Of a stretch of DNA of 64,000 nt, positions 26,325-37,323 are shown one piece after another; the first letter of the stretch is position 1; each line of letters begins with the position of its first letter. The notes under the pieces were generated by a model. That model was not told where the DNA came from, ran no database searches, and was given only the letters and a program-made list of their open reading frames with translations. This DNA is from Nitrospinota bacterium (lineage in GTDB: Bacteria > Nitrospinota_A > UBA7883 > JACRGQ01): positions 1-64,000 of the forward strand of contig JACRGR010000032.1 in assembly GCA_016212275.1 (NCBI GenBank), written 5' to 3'. A program made the translations under genes and the position numbers.

Positions 26325-26440
26325 CGGTAGCCCAATAGAGCGGATGTCATCCTGAGCCGCAGGCGAAGGATCTGCGATTATTTTCTATATTTGGATTTCG
26401 TTTTGTCCGGCCCCTCGTTTATAGTGGCGGGGAAGGAAAC

Positions 26441-26974
26441 ATGGAAATGAAGAATGTCATACCCGTAAAAACGGGAATACGGTGCGCGTTGACCGCAATC
26501 TGTTTTATCGTTCTTTCAGCGCATGGAGCGTTGGCGCACGAAAAACATAGCCACGGCGCTCCGGCAACTCCCGCGCCGCCGCCGGACAACCCGCAAAAAG
26601 CGGCATTGGTCGCGATTGGCGCGCGCTACGCGGCGGAGATCGAGCCGGTGTTCAAGCGGGTCTGCTTCGACTGCCATTCAAGCAAAAACCGCTACCCGTG
26701 GTACTACGCCATCCCCGGTGCAAAACAGCTAATTGACTATGACATCCGCGAATCGCGCGAGCACCTGGACATGGATAAAGGGTATCCGTTTAAATCGCAC
26801 GCCACCATGCGGGAGGACCTGGAGGAAATAGCCAAAACGGTGCGGAAAAATAAAATGCCGCCGTGGCGCTACCGCATCTTCCACCGCGAAGAGGCATTGA
26901 CCGAAGCCGAGCGGGACAAAATCGTGACTTGGGCCGAAGAAAGCCTCAAGCAACTGGTCAACGCCGGAAAATAA
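26441..26974 (+). CDS. Haem-binding domain protein (c-type CxxCH)
   Basis: 177 residues. After a signal peptide (about 15-32, ending ALA) comes a His/Pro-rich linker and one haem-attachment motif CFDCH followed by SSKNRYPWYYAIPG, the hallmark of the Haem_bd family (PF14376, named from memory). MPPWRYRIFH later in the chain offers distal ligands. It is a periplasmic monohaem protein of unknown partner. AAGGAAAC precedes the ATG. The first 13 codons read through a piece of the intergenic repeat seen at 17037, so the N-terminus looks recently extended. Confidence 0.83.
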   Translation: MEMKNVIPVKTGIRCALTAICFIVLSAHGALAHEKHSHGAPATPAPPPDNPQKAALVAIGARYAAEIEPVFKRVCFDCHSSKNRYPWYYAIPGAKQLIDYDIRESREHLDMDKGYPFKSHATMREDLEEIAKTVRKNKMPPWRYRIFHREEALTEAERDKIVTWAEESLKQLVNAGK

Positions 26975-27004
26975 TCCAGTATCCATTTGCTGACAATGCC
27001 CTCT

Positions 27005-27179
27005 GGTGGCACGGTCACTCTTGCCCGTGACGCGTCCATAGGACGCGCGCATTCCCTGCGCCTGATTTGCTTGCGCCCACCAGGCGCCCTGTTTGCCAAG
27101 ATGCGCACAGGACGAGGGTTGTGGTCAAAACAGTCATGACCGCACTGCGGTCATCGCGGACAAGAGTGTCCGCGCCACC
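27005..27179. repeat. Cluster of short hairpins with imperfect terminal inverted repeats
   Basis: The 175-base unit starts with GGTGGCACGGTCACTCTTGC and ends with the imperfect reverse complement (CAAGAGTGTCCGCGCCACC). Inside are CGCGTCC-ATA-GGACGCG (27031-27047), ATGACCGC-ACT-GCGGTCAT (27136-27154) and CGCGGACA-AGAG-TGTCCGCG (27155-27174). It has no coding capacity I can support and fills most of the 329-base gap between the haem protein and the HigA-like gene. It resembles a MITE or REP doublet. Confidence 0.65.
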
Positions 27180-27303
27180 GTAGAAATCGGAACAACATTT
27201 CAAGGCCCTTATCGAGAGTTCGCGGCCCTATCCGCCGACCAACAGTTTGACAAAATATCCCATATCGCTATAAGTTTTACCATTAATGAAGGAGATTACG
27301 GTC

Positions 27304-27603
27304 ATGAATAAGAAGATAACGCCGGTAACGCCGGGAGAGATTTTGTTGGAAGAATTCCTTATCCCGATGGGAATAAGCCAGAACGCGCTGGCGCGGGCCA
27401 TCGGGGTACACGCCCGCCGGATAAACGAGATCGTGCTTGGCAGGCGCGGGATAACGGGGGATACGGCCTTGCGGCTGGGGAGGTATTTCGGGATGGAACC
27501 CGAATTCTGGATGAACCTGCAAGCCAGCTACGATCTGCGTATGGCGCGGCGAAAGCTGGGAACCGCCTTGGAGAAGAAGGTGCGCCCCCGCGCCGCCGCG
27601 TGA
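27304..27603 (+). CDS. HigA family antitoxin (XRE), orphan
   Basis: 99 residues. PVTPGEILLEEFLIPMG, then ISQNALARAIGV and RRINEIVLGRRGITGDTALRL form the XRE helix-turn-helix with the HigA-type C-terminus (FGMEPEFWMNLQ). The start at 27304 follows AAGGAG at good spacing. HigA normally neutralises the RNase HigB encoded just upstream; no HigB can be read on either side, so this is an orphan or acts on a distant toxin. The truncated copy at 9338-9559 is closely related. Confidence 0.85.
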   Translation: MNKKITPVTPGEILLEEFLIPMGISQNALARAIGVHARRINEIVLGRRGITGDTALRLGRYFGMEPEFWMNLQASYDLRMARRKLGTALEKKVRPRAAA

Positions 27604-27657
27604 CGCATTATCTCCCCGGTTTCCTGTGAAAAATGGAATTGTCCAGCTAAAAATGGC

Positions 27658-28320
27658 CTATAAGAAATGCTCGATTAGTTCACGCACTCCGGATATTAGC
27701 TCCCCGGCATCTTTATTATCAAATTTATCCCATTCGGCATGCAAGGCCCCGTTTCTTACACCCGCATAGGCCTTAACTCTTTTAGCCTTTACAGGGGTGA
27801 ATACTCCTATTTTGACAAGTTCATCAATTATCGGATCCAGCGTTTTGCCTGAGGGCGAAAGATCGTTCTTGGAGGCAATCTTTTTCACCGTATCCTCCAG
27901 AACTATCGCCGCAAGCACTCCAGCTTCTCGCGGTTTATTCGCTTTATGGAATGACTCAGCATGATCAAGGAAGTCATCAAGAGTGGTGGCAATTACAATG
28001 TATTCAAGTTTCCTTACCATTCCACGAGATGCTTCCTCTTTAAGAGAATTAAGAAGACCATGAAGCTTTTGGACAATTTCGAACGGAATGCCATTCTTCA
28101 AATTTTCATTAGCCATGAGACGCTTAAGCTCATCAATGTAGAAATTGTTTTGGGGAGTGATGAACTGTATGGAATTCGCAACGGAGCTTATCCAAGAATA
28201 GGTTTGGCTGATTAGATCGGGTTTAATCCAGTAACCATTGCTGCCATCACATCCGTTGGCTATTAAAGTGCTTCCTTCTGCTAGCAAGGATTCGATTCTG
28301 TCCAGCACCTCCTTTTCCAT
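27658..28320 (-). CDS. HEPN-like hypothetical protein, 220 residues
   Basis: An all-helical soluble protein with no named domain I am sure of. The C-terminal third reads AKRVKAYAGVRNGALHAEWDKFD: RNGALH fits the R-X4-H catalytic motif of HEPN RNases, and the context resembles DUF4145/abortive-infection-type proteins. It is clearly AT-richer than flanking genes and uses different codons, a sign of transfer. It stands alone, next to the orphan HigA and the hairpin cluster. A weak ribosome site makes the ATG at 28320 moderately certain. Confidence 0.7.
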   Translation of the reverse strand: MEKEVLDRIESLLAEGSTLIANGCDGSNGYWIKPDLISQTYSWISSVANSIQFITPQNNFYIDELKRLMANENLKNGIPFEIVQKLHGLLNSLKEEASRGMVRKLEYIVIATTLDDFLDHAESFHKANKPREAGVLAAIVLEDTVKKIASKNDLSPSGKTLDPIIDELVKIGVFTPVKAKRVKAYAGVRNGALHAEWDKFDNKDAGELISGVRELIEHFL

Positions 28321-28452
28321 AAACGACAGGATAGCAGAATTCCCGATTTAACAAAATTCAGGGGACGTAACAATTGCAAAGGACTACCCTAAGAGGAGGT
28401 ATCCTGCTTTTGTGGCAAGCCAAGTAAACCTCGATTTGACTCAAGTGGTGGG

Positions 28453-28488
28453 AAAAAATCGAACCCTCAAAGAGGGGTTTGGTTTTTT
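28453..28488. terminator. Bidirectional terminator after mdh
   Basis: AACCCTC-AAA-GAGGGGTT with an A6 run on its left (28453-28458) and a T6 run on its right (28483-28488). On the minus strand it is a stem followed by TTTTTT, placed 12 bases after the mdh stop; it also works on the plus strand. Confidence 0.8.
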
Positions 28489-28499
28489 CCTGTCCTACC

Positions 28500-29432
28500 T
28501 CACACCTTCAGTTGGGAGACGGATTTTTTCACGCCGTCGGCGGACTTGTTCAACAACGCCTTTTCCTCGCCGGTCATTTCCAGTTCGATGATCTTCTCCA
28601 CGCCGTTCATGCCGAGCACGCAGGGCACACCCATGAAGATGCCGTTCAGCCCGTACTCCCCTTCCAGGTACACCGGGCAGGGCAGAACGCGCTTTTTGTC
28701 GCGCACCACCGATTCCACCATCTGCGCCACGGACGAAGCCGGGGCGTAGTAGGCGCTCCCGGTCTTGAGGTACTTCACTATCTCCGCGCCGCCGTCCTGC
28801 GTGCGTTTGCACAGGTCGGCGATGCGCTCCTTGCTCATCAGTTCGGGAAGCGGAATGCCGGACACGGACGAATGGCTCGGCAGAGGCACCATGTCCTCCC
28901 CGTGGAGGCCCAGCACCATCGCCTGCACGTCGCCGTGGCTCACGCCAAGCTCCAGCGAAATGAAATGGCGGAAACGGGTCGCGTCCAGCACGCCCGCCAT
29001 GCCCACGACACGGTTCTTGGCAAGCTTCGCGTACTTCATCGCCACCCACGTCATGGTGTCCACCGGGTTGGTTACGACGATCATGAAACAGTTGGGCGAA
29101 TGCGCCGAGACCTTTTCGGCCACGTCTTTCACTATCCCCGCGTTCACGTCGCGCAGGTCTTCGCGGGTCATGCCCGGTTTGCGGGGAAGGCCGGCGGTGA
29201 TGACAACGATGTCGGAATCTTTCGTGTCGGCGTAATCGTTCGTGCCGGTCACGCGCATATCGAAGTTCTCCAGCGGTGCCGATTCCATCAGGTCGAGCGC
29301 CTTCCCCTGCGGGATGCCCTCCACCACGTCTATCAGCACCACGTTGCCGAGCTTTTTGTACGCGCACAATTGGGCCGTGGTCGCGCCCACATGCCCGGCC
29401 CCGACGATCGTTATCTTCCAGCGCTTGTTCAT
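28500..29432 (-). CDS. mdh: Malate dehydrogenase
   Basis: 310 residues of the LDH-like MDH type. The NAD-binding GAGHVGATTAQ is near residue 11; substrate Arg residues are in GLPRKPGMTREDL, and MVVTNPVDTMTWVAMK and the catalytic His in VLGLHGEDMVPL are present. It oxidises malate to oxaloacetate with NAD. It follows icd by 20 bases and ends the acn-icd-mdh series, so three consecutive TCA steps (citrate to 2-oxoglutarate, and malate oxidation) are encoded together. AGGGGAA precedes the ATG. Confidence 0.96.
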   Translation of the reverse strand: MNKRWKITIVGAGHVGATTAQLCAYKKLGNVVLIDVVEGIPQGKALDLMESAPLENFDMRVTGTNDYADTKDSDIVVITAGLPRKPGMTREDLRDVNAGIVKDVAEKVSAHSPNCFMIVVTNPVDTMTWVAMKYAKLAKNRVVGMAGVLDATRFRHFISLELGVSHGDVQAMVLGLHGEDMVPLPSHSSVSGIPLPELMSKERIADLCKRTQDGGAEIVKYLKTGSAYYAPASSVAQMVESVVRDKKRVLPCPVYLEGEYGLNGIFMGVPCVLGMNGVEKIIELEMTGEEKALLNKSADGVKKSVSQLKV

Positions 29433-29452
29433 TGCAATCTTCCCCTAATAAA

Positions 29453-31960
<2,508 letters not shown>

Positions 31961-31986
31961 TTACCCTTTAATGTTTTGGTTGTTCC

Positions 31987-33900
31987 TTACTTCGCCTGCT
32001 TCGCCAAACCCAAGGCGCCGCCCGCGCGTACCTGATCCTTTTCCCGGTCCGAAAGCTTGTGCTTCACCGGAATATCCAGGCCCTTCGTTTCGTTGCGCAC
32101 CACGATGTCGTCGTTCTCCACGTTCCCCACCACGATGGTCAGCTTGTCCCCCTGGGCGATCTTGTCGTAATCCGCTTCGTGGAGGAAGGTGAACGGGATG
32201 ATGCCAAAGTTGACGAGGTTCGAGCGGTGGATGCGGGCGAACGCCTTGGCGATGACCGCTTTCACGCCCAGCGACATGGGTGCCAGCGCCGCGTGCTCGC
32301 GGCTGGAGCCTTGCCCGTAGTTCTGCCCGCCGACGATGAAACCGCCGCCCGCCGCTTGCGCGCGGTCGTGGAATTTCGGGTCCACCGGGGCGAACACATG
32401 CTTGGAAATTTCGGGGATGTTGGAGCGCAGGGGCAGTATCTTGGCCCCCGCCGGCATGATGTGGTCGGTGGTGATGTTGTCGCCCACCTTCAAAAGCACC
32501 TCGCCGGACAGCGTGGGCTGGAGCGGCTTGGTTTCGGGGAGCGGCTTGATGTTCGGGCCGCGCACCACTTCCACCGGTTTTTTGGCCGGCTTGATGACCA
32601 TGTTGTCCGCCACGGGGTAGCTCTTGGGCTGGATGGTTTTCGGCGCGGTCTTGCCCAGCTTGCGCGGGTCGGTCAGTTCACCGGTGAGCGCCGCCGCGAT
32701 GCAGGTCTCCACGCTGGCGAGGTATACCTGCGCGTCCTTGGTGCCGGAACGTCCGGTGAAATTGCGGTTGAACGAGCGGACCGAAACGGCCCCGCTGTTC
32801 GGCGCGAAGCCCATGCCTATGCACGGGCCGCACCCGGATTCCAGTATGCGCGCGCCGGACGCGATGATGTCCTTCAGCGCGCCGTTGGCGGAGATCATCT
32901 CGTACACCTGTTTACTGCCGGGGGCCACCGCCAGCGAAAGCCCCGGATGCACGCTCTTGCCTTTCAGCATTCCCGCCACCGTCATCAGGTCCTTGAACGA
33001 CGAATTGGTGCAGGAGCCAACGGCCACCTGCGAAACCTTGGTGCCTTTCAGGCCTCTCACTTCGGTCACGTTGTCCGGGCTGTGCGGCTGGGCAACCAGC
33101 GGCTCCAGCTTGCCCAGGTCAATTTCCACCACTTGGTCGTAGGTGGCGTCGGCGTCGGCGGACAGCGCCTTGAAGGCTTTGCCGCGCTTTTGCGCCGTGA
33201 GGAACTTTTTGGTCACATCATCGGACGGAAACACCGAGGTGGTGGCGCCCAGTTCCGCCCCCATGTTGGTGATGGTGGCGCGCTCCGGCACCGAAAGCGT
33301 TTTCACGCCCGGTCCGGTGTACTCGATGACCTTGCCCACGCCGCCTTTCACCGTGAGTTTCCGCAGGACTTCCAATATCACGTCCTTGCCCGCCACCCAC
33401 GGCCGGAGTTTGCCGGTGAGTTTCACGTTCACGACGAACGGCATGTTCAAGGAAAACGGCTGTCCCGCCATCGCCAGCGCCACGTCAAGGCCGCCCGCGC
33501 CAATCGCTATCATGCCGATGCCGCCTTGCGTGGGGGTGTGGCTGTCCGACCCCAAAAGGGTGCCGCCCGGCTGGCCGAACCGCTCCAGGTGTACCTGGTG
33601 ACAAATGCCGTTACCGGGGCGTGAGAAATACAGGCCGTACTTCGCCGCGACGGTCTGCAAATAGATGTGGTCGTCAGCGTTCTTAAAGTCGTCCTGGAGC
33701 ATGTTATGGTCAACGTAACTGACTGAAAGTTTTGTTTTTACACGCGGAACACCCATCGCCTCGAACTGGAGATAGGCCATGGTGCCGGTGGCGTCTTGCG
33801 TCAGCGTTTGGTCAATGCGGATGGCAATTTCCTTACCAGCCACCATTTCGCCGGATACGAGATGAGCTTTCAGGATTTTTTGGGTTAGGTTAAGACCCAT
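31987..33900 (-). CDS. Aconitate hydratase (homoaconitase-like, about 640 residues)
   Basis: 637 residues from an ATG with an AAGGGGGG site; the frame is open upstream without homology. The swivel domain is C-terminal (AAGGGFIVGGQNYGQGSSREHAAL). The three [4Fe-4S] Cys ligands are in AVGSCTNSSF and ESGCGPCIGMG. LLGSDSHTPTQGGIGMIAIGAGG is the aconitase signature. It interconverts citrate and isocitrate. The compact form is that of AcnA-type enzymes from deltaproteobacteria and Nitrospira-like lineages rather than the 890-residue E. coli AcnA. First gene of the acn-icd-mdh block. Confidence 0.94.
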   Translation of the reverse strand: MGLNLTQKILKAHLVSGEMVAGKEIAIRIDQTLTQDATGTMAYLQFEAMGVPRVKTKLSVSYVDHNMLQDDFKNADDHIYLQTVAAKYGLYFSRPGNGICHQVHLERFGQPGGTLLGSDSHTPTQGGIGMIAIGAGGLDVALAMAGQPFSLNMPFVVNVKLTGKLRPWVAGKDVILEVLRKLTVKGGVGKVIEYTGPGVKTLSVPERATITNMGAELGATTSVFPSDDVTKKFLTAQKRGKAFKALSADADATYDQVVEIDLGKLEPLVAQPHSPDNVTEVRGLKGTKVSQVAVGSCTNSSFKDLMTVAGMLKGKSVHPGLSLAVAPGSKQVYEMISANGALKDIIASGARILESGCGPCIGMGFAPNSGAVSVRSFNRNFTGRSGTKDAQVYLASVETCIAAALTGELTDPRKLGKTAPKTIQPKSYPVADNMVIKPAKKPVEVVRGPNIKPLPETKPLQPTLSGEVLLKVGDNITTDHIMPAGAKILPLRSNIPEISKHVFAPVDPKFHDRAQAAGGGFIVGGQNYGQGSSREHAALAPMSLGVKAVIAKAFARIHRSNLVNFGIIPFTFLHEADYDKIAQGDKLTIVVGNVENDDIVVRNETKGLDIPVKHKLSDREKDQVRAGGALGLAKQAK

Positions 33901-34060
33901 TTGTATTCCCCCCTTGGTTGTTTTACCTCTCATTTTTGTACCGCGCCGCCCGCCTCTCTCAAAGGCGGCTTTAGCCCGGAAAGGATAACAGATTGCCAAT
34001 TGAAAATAAACAGTTTTTGGATGCACGGAAAAGAGGGAATATGGATGGAAATTCAGCGCA

Positions 34061-34522
34061 TCAAGGAAGTGTTTTTTCGAACTGGAAGGCCGGTTTTCCG
34101 CGCCCGTAGTAATGCTTGAGCGTCTTCATGTTGCGGTAGCCGTGCTTTTGGTAAAACGCGATGGCCGGGTGATTCTCCACCGCCGTTTGCAAAACGACCT
34201 TTTGGGCGCCGCGCTTGATGAGCGCCTCTTCCGCCAGTGCAATAAGCCTGCTCCCGATCCCCTTGGCGCGCCATTCCGGCAGAAGGTCAATAGTCACGAT
34301 CAGCCCTTCGTCCCGTTTTTCCATCGCGGTCATCACGAAGCCGATGATCCGCCCGTTCTCTTCCGCCACGAACGCCGGGTCGCGATGCACCAGCATGTGA
34401 AAATAGAACACGTCCACCGCGTAGGCGATGCCGGGGTCGAAGCAGACCTGGTCAATCTCCCACATCCGCTGGATGTCCGGCGATGCCGCCGGACGGAAGG
34501 CTATTTTGCCGCTGACATCCAT
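34061..34522 (-). CDS. GNAT family N-acetyltransferase (RimI-like)
   Basis: 153 residues. The acetyl-CoA site is LLPEWRAKGIGSRLIALAEE (Q/RxxGxG/A form), followed by VVLQTAVENHPAIAFYQKHGY typical of motif B in RimI-like enzymes. The fold is complete. The substrate, an N-terminus or a small amine, cannot be told. An AGGGATAGGGT stretch precedes the ATG. It is a single gene with no obvious operon. Confidence 0.9.
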   Translation of the reverse strand: MDVSGKIAFRPAASPDIQRMWEIDQVCFDPGIAYAVDVFYFHMLVHRDPAFVAEENGRIIGFVMTAMEKRDEGLIVTIDLLPEWRAKGIGSRLIALAEEALIKRGAQKVVLQTAVENHPAIAFYQKHGYRNMKTLKHYYGRGKPAFQFEKTLP

Positions 34523-34550
34523 ACCCTATCCCTTTCACTGCCTTTCATTT

Positions 34551-34685
34551 CTGGTAGGTGCGAATTCATTCGCACCGGGTGCGACTAAAGTCGCACCTAC
34601 CAAGGAAAATGGGATTCTCGGCAGGTACGATTTTAATCGCACCCCTCCCCCGAACCACTGGTGCGAATGAATTCGCACCTACCAG
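34551..34685. repeat. REP-like palindromic repeat cluster
   Basis: The ends are perfect 26-base inverted copies (34551-34576 and 34660-34685), each itself nearly palindromic around GGTGCGAATTCATTCGCACC. Between them are two further units of the same type with different cores (GGTGCGACTAAAGTCGCACC near 34578 and GTACGATTTTAATCGCACCC near 34625). It has the form of a bacterial interspersed mosaic element. The right half overlaps the 3' end of the next gene and supplies its last residues. Confidence 0.85.
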
Positions 34686-35379
34686 TGGCATCGGTAATGG
34701 TTTTCAACAGATTTTCAGTTTCACCTTTTACCCTATCCATTACACCATTACTTACCGTGGACAATGGTAGCGGGTTACGGCCGTTGTGAAACATCTGCCA
34801 CAAGGCTTCATAAAATCCCTGCAAGGATCCCACGAGTTGTTCAAGTTCAATGATATTTGTATTCTTAAAAAGCGCCTCAACATCACGTTCATGGTCACTA
34901 TGGGCAAATACTTTGTGTCTAATGGGTTGGTACTTCCCAAAGACTTCCTTCAACCTGTTTAAAAGTTCTTCTAGTTCGTCGAAATCCTTTTTACTAGGCA
35001 CATGCACATCGGAAAGATATGCCCGCAGGTTTTCTTCACTGATATTGTCCCTTCGTTTTCTTTCCGCAAGCGAGTCCTTTGAAAAAATCACTTGGTTCTT
35101 CCGGGCATACTCTAATAACTTTTCAATACTGTGAGATCTTGAATCAGGATCAAAAACCCTTCCGAGCGCAATGAAAAAGGAGGTTTGAAGCGCCCCCATC
35201 ACCGTCTTCCAGAAATGAGGAGCTTTATTAATCGCATTCAATAAGTCACTATCGCTGGCCGCGGTCGCATCAACAGTCAATGAAATTTGAAAAAACTGGA
35301 GACATGATTCTAAATCCACGCTGAACACTTCTAGCTTTTCTAGAAATTCTTCTTCAGCGGACATTTTCTTTTCAGCCAT
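34633..35379 (-). CDS. AbiU2/HEPN-like hypothetical protein
   Basis: 248 residues, helical and soluble. PHFWKTVMGALQTSFFIALGRVFD and IRHKVFAHSDHE resemble the AbiU2 family, whose RHKVFAH carries the HEPN-type R-X4-6-H motif. AbiU2 is linked to abortive infection in Lactococcus; function here is inferred. The gene is AT-richer than its neighbours. The last 16 or so residues (GRCEFIRTSGSGEGCD) are encoded by the palindromic repeat at 34551-34685, so the original stop was probably lost. Confidence 0.72.
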   Translation of the reverse strand: MAEKKMSAEEEFLEKLEVFSVDLESCLQFFQISLTVDATAASDSDLLNAINKAPHFWKTVMGALQTSFFIALGRVFDPDSRSHSIEKLLEYARKNQVIFSKDSLAERKRRDNISEENLRAYLSDVHVPSKKDFDELEELLNRLKEVFGKYQPIRHKVFAHSDHERDVEALFKNTNIIELEQLVGSLQGFYEALWQMFHNGRNPLPLSTVSNGVMDRVKGETENLLKTITDATGRCEFIRTSGSGEGCD

Positions 35380-35420
35380 CTAAACCCTGCCTGGCAATTT
35401 ACCCCTCTGTGTCTCTGTGG

Positions 35421-36467
35421 CTACTCCGCCTTCGCCAGGCGCTCATGCACATAGGTAGGCGTGATGGCAAGCGTTTGGCCGCGCATGTTCGGCGCGTCGA
35501 ACAGGTGGTCGTGCAGTACCTCTTCCATCAGCCCCCGCAGGCCGCGCGCCCCCACCTTGCGTTTTTGGCATTCCGCCACCATGGCCTTCAGCGCCTCAAC
35601 TTCAAATACCAATTCGATGTCGTCCGCCTTCATCAGTTCCTTGTACTGGTTCACCAGCGAATCGGGCGGCTCGGTAAGCACGCGGAGCAGGTCTTCGGGC
35701 GAAAGCTCGTCCATCCGCACCATCACCGGCAATCGCCCCAACAGTTCCGGTATCATGCCGTGGCGCGTCAGGTCTTCGTTGGTGATTTTTTTGAACCGCG
35801 CTTTTTCCGGCAGTCCCTTGGTGGAGAACCCCGGCGGGTTCGGTATCTTTTCCGCCCTCAAATCGGAAAACGTCCCGGCGCAGATGAACAGGATGTTCGT
35901 GGTGTCCAGAAGGACGAAATCGTGCTTGTTCCAGTGCTGAGTCACGTTTTCGGGGATGTACATCTTCTGCCCTTCCAGCATCCGCAGGAGCGATTGCTGG
36001 ACCCCTTCGCCGCCGATGTCTCGCCCGCCCGATCCGGTGCGCCCGTGATCGCTTTTGCGGGCCACCTTGTCTATCTCGTCAATGAAGATGATGCCCATCT
36101 CTGCCAGCGCCACGTTCCCCCCGGCGCGCTGGAGCAGTTCGCCCGCCATCACTTCCACATCCTTGCCGTAGTAGCCCGCCTCGGTGTACTCGGTGGCGTC
36201 GGCAATGGCGAACGGAAGTTCCAGAATCTCCGCCAGCCGCCGCGCGAGGTACGTCTTGCCGCACCCGGTGGGGCCGATGAGGAGCACGTTCGATTTTTTC
36301 ACGATGCCGCTTTTTTTCAGACCGGGGTGGCTGATCCGCTTGATGTGCTGGTACGCGGCGATGGCGACGGCCCTTTTTGCCTTTTCCTGCCCGACGACGT
36401 AGCGGTCGAGGTGCTTGTATATCTGTTCGGGGGTCAGCTCAACCGGCGTGGGCTTTTGCTTTTTCAT
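35421..36467 (-). CDS. ClpX-like AAA+ unfoldase lacking the zinc domain
   Basis: 348 residues. Walker A GPTGCGKT (65-72), Walker B IIFIDE (126-131), DFVLLDTTNILFICAGTF and IPELLGRLPV are ClpX-like. Two departures: the N-terminal C4 zinc-binding domain of about 60 residues is absent, and in the region aligned with the ClpP-binding IGF loop only PPGF (211-214) is found. The pore loop is GYYG rather than GYVG. It may be an alternative ClpX with changed substrates or partner. No clpP or lon is adjacent. The chosen ATG follows a GGGGATAATATCCCC palindrome that could mask the ribosome site. Confidence 0.85.
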   Translation of the reverse strand: MKKQKPTPVELTPEQIYKHLDRYVVGQEKAKRAVAIAAYQHIKRISHPGLKKSGIVKKSNVLLIGPTGCGKTYLARRLAEILELPFAIADATEYTEAGYYGKDVEVMAGELLQRAGGNVALAEMGIIFIDEIDKVARKSDHGRTGSGGRDIGGEGVQQSLLRMLEGQKMYIPENVTQHWNKHDFVLLDTTNILFICAGTFSDLRAEKIPNPPGFSTKGLPEKARFKKITNEDLTRHGMIPELLGRLPVMVRMDELSPEDLLRVLTEPPDSLVNQYKELMKADDIELVFEVEALKAMVAECQKRKVGARGLRGLMEEVLHDHLFDAPNMRGQTLAITPTYVHERLAKAE

Positions 36468-36610
36468 GGGGATATTATCCCCCTTTTCCCCACCGGTTCC
36501 AAAATTTCCGCGCTGTTCCGGCGCCCCGTTTTGCAGACCGCTAATAAGTGGCTCCCAAGCTTGATGAGGAAAAATGTTGTTCAACTGCCCGCCATATCGG
36601 GAGCAGTAAT

Positions 36611-36639
36611 TTGACTTACTTTCTGTAGGAATATATTAT
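36611..36639 (+). promoter_or_regulatory. Sigma-70 promoter for the outer-membrane protein gene
   Basis: TTGACT, a 17-base spacer, then TATTAT: close to consensus at both hexamers. It leads to the gene at 36721 with a leader of about 75 bases. Confidence 0.72.
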
Positions 36640-36720
36640 TACACTTATTCCGGAAAGACGTTGCACAGGGGTCATCCGGAAAATATTTGTTCAGTTGGCA
36701 AAAATATTTTTGGAGGACTT

Positions 36721-37263
36721 ATGAATATTTCGGGACGTTTTCTAGCAATTTTAACGCTCGGCCTGGCTCTCGTCCTCCCGGCTCAGGCATTTGCCGATGT
36801 GGGCATCCAACTCCGGGTTCCGTATCAAGCATCGGCCAACGATACCAAGGTTGGCAGCGCCATGGGATCCGGCATTTTGATCTCTTTCGACCTTGATGCC
36901 AACACCTCGGTCGGACTTCTTTCGGAGCAGGTATCTTTCACTGAAAAACCGGCCGCCGCTGGCGCGGTTGACGTAAACAGCACCTATATGGTGAACGCCA
37001 TCCGCCTGAGCAAGTTCGTCAACGAATTGTATTACGCGGCGGTGGATCTCGGCTCCGGCACGAACGCGGTGGCGCAGGCCCCTTTGGCGGATATCGTATT
37101 TGGTACGCACATCACCGGAACAAAGGGGGGAAAGATGACGTCGTTTTTTGCCGGTGAATTGATGTACCGGATGTTCAATCCGGGAAAAACGATGGTCGCC
37201 GGTGGTTCCGCCACCAACTACGGCGGTGTGGTTTTGGCCATCAGCGCCGGACTCTCGTTCTAA
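36721..37263 (+). CDS. Small outer-membrane beta-barrel-like protein
   Basis: 180 residues. Residues 1-25 are a signal peptide ending AFA. The mature part has alternating polar and hydrophobic strands (ILISFDLDANTSVGLLSEQ, ELYYAAVDLG, GVVLAISAGLSF) and ends in Phe, as outer-membrane barrels do. The size suggests eight strands. GGAGG sits five bases before the ATG. With a strong promoter and a stem-loop after the stop it looks like an abundantly made monocistronic gene. No family recognised. Confidence 0.82.
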   Translation: MNISGRFLAILTLGLALVLPAQAFADVGIQLRVPYQASANDTKVGSAMGSGILISFDLDANTSVGLLSEQVSFTEKPAAAGAVDVNSTYMVNAIRLSKFVNELYYAAVDLGSGTNAVAQAPLADIVFGTHITGTKGGKMTSFFAGELMYRMFNPGKTMVAGGSATNYGGVVLAISAGLSF

Positions 37264-37285
37264 ATATAATTTAATTTCCGCGGTT

Positions 37286-37323
37286 ATTGGGGGTTCTCCT
37301 GCAACCTCAGGGGATTCCCCAAT
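37286..37323 (+). terminator. Stem-loop after the outer-membrane protein gene
   Basis: ATTGGGG pairs with CCCCAAT, and inside it TCTCCTG pairs with CAGGGGA around a CAACCT loop: about 14 base pairs in all. It begins 23 bases after the stop codon. No U-run follows, so it may be a 3' stabiliser rather than an intrinsic terminator. Confidence 0.55.

Noticed and set aside
26340-26400. ATGTCATCCTGAGCCGCAGG-type sequence after the lipoprotein gene
   Set aside because: A common dispersed intergenic sequence, single copy here, with no partner to define an element.
27093-27303. Short plus frame ending ISFTINEGDY before the HigA-like gene, looking slightly like the end of HigB
   Set aside because: The similarity is limited to a few residues, the upstream part reads through the hairpin repeat, and no HigB core is present.
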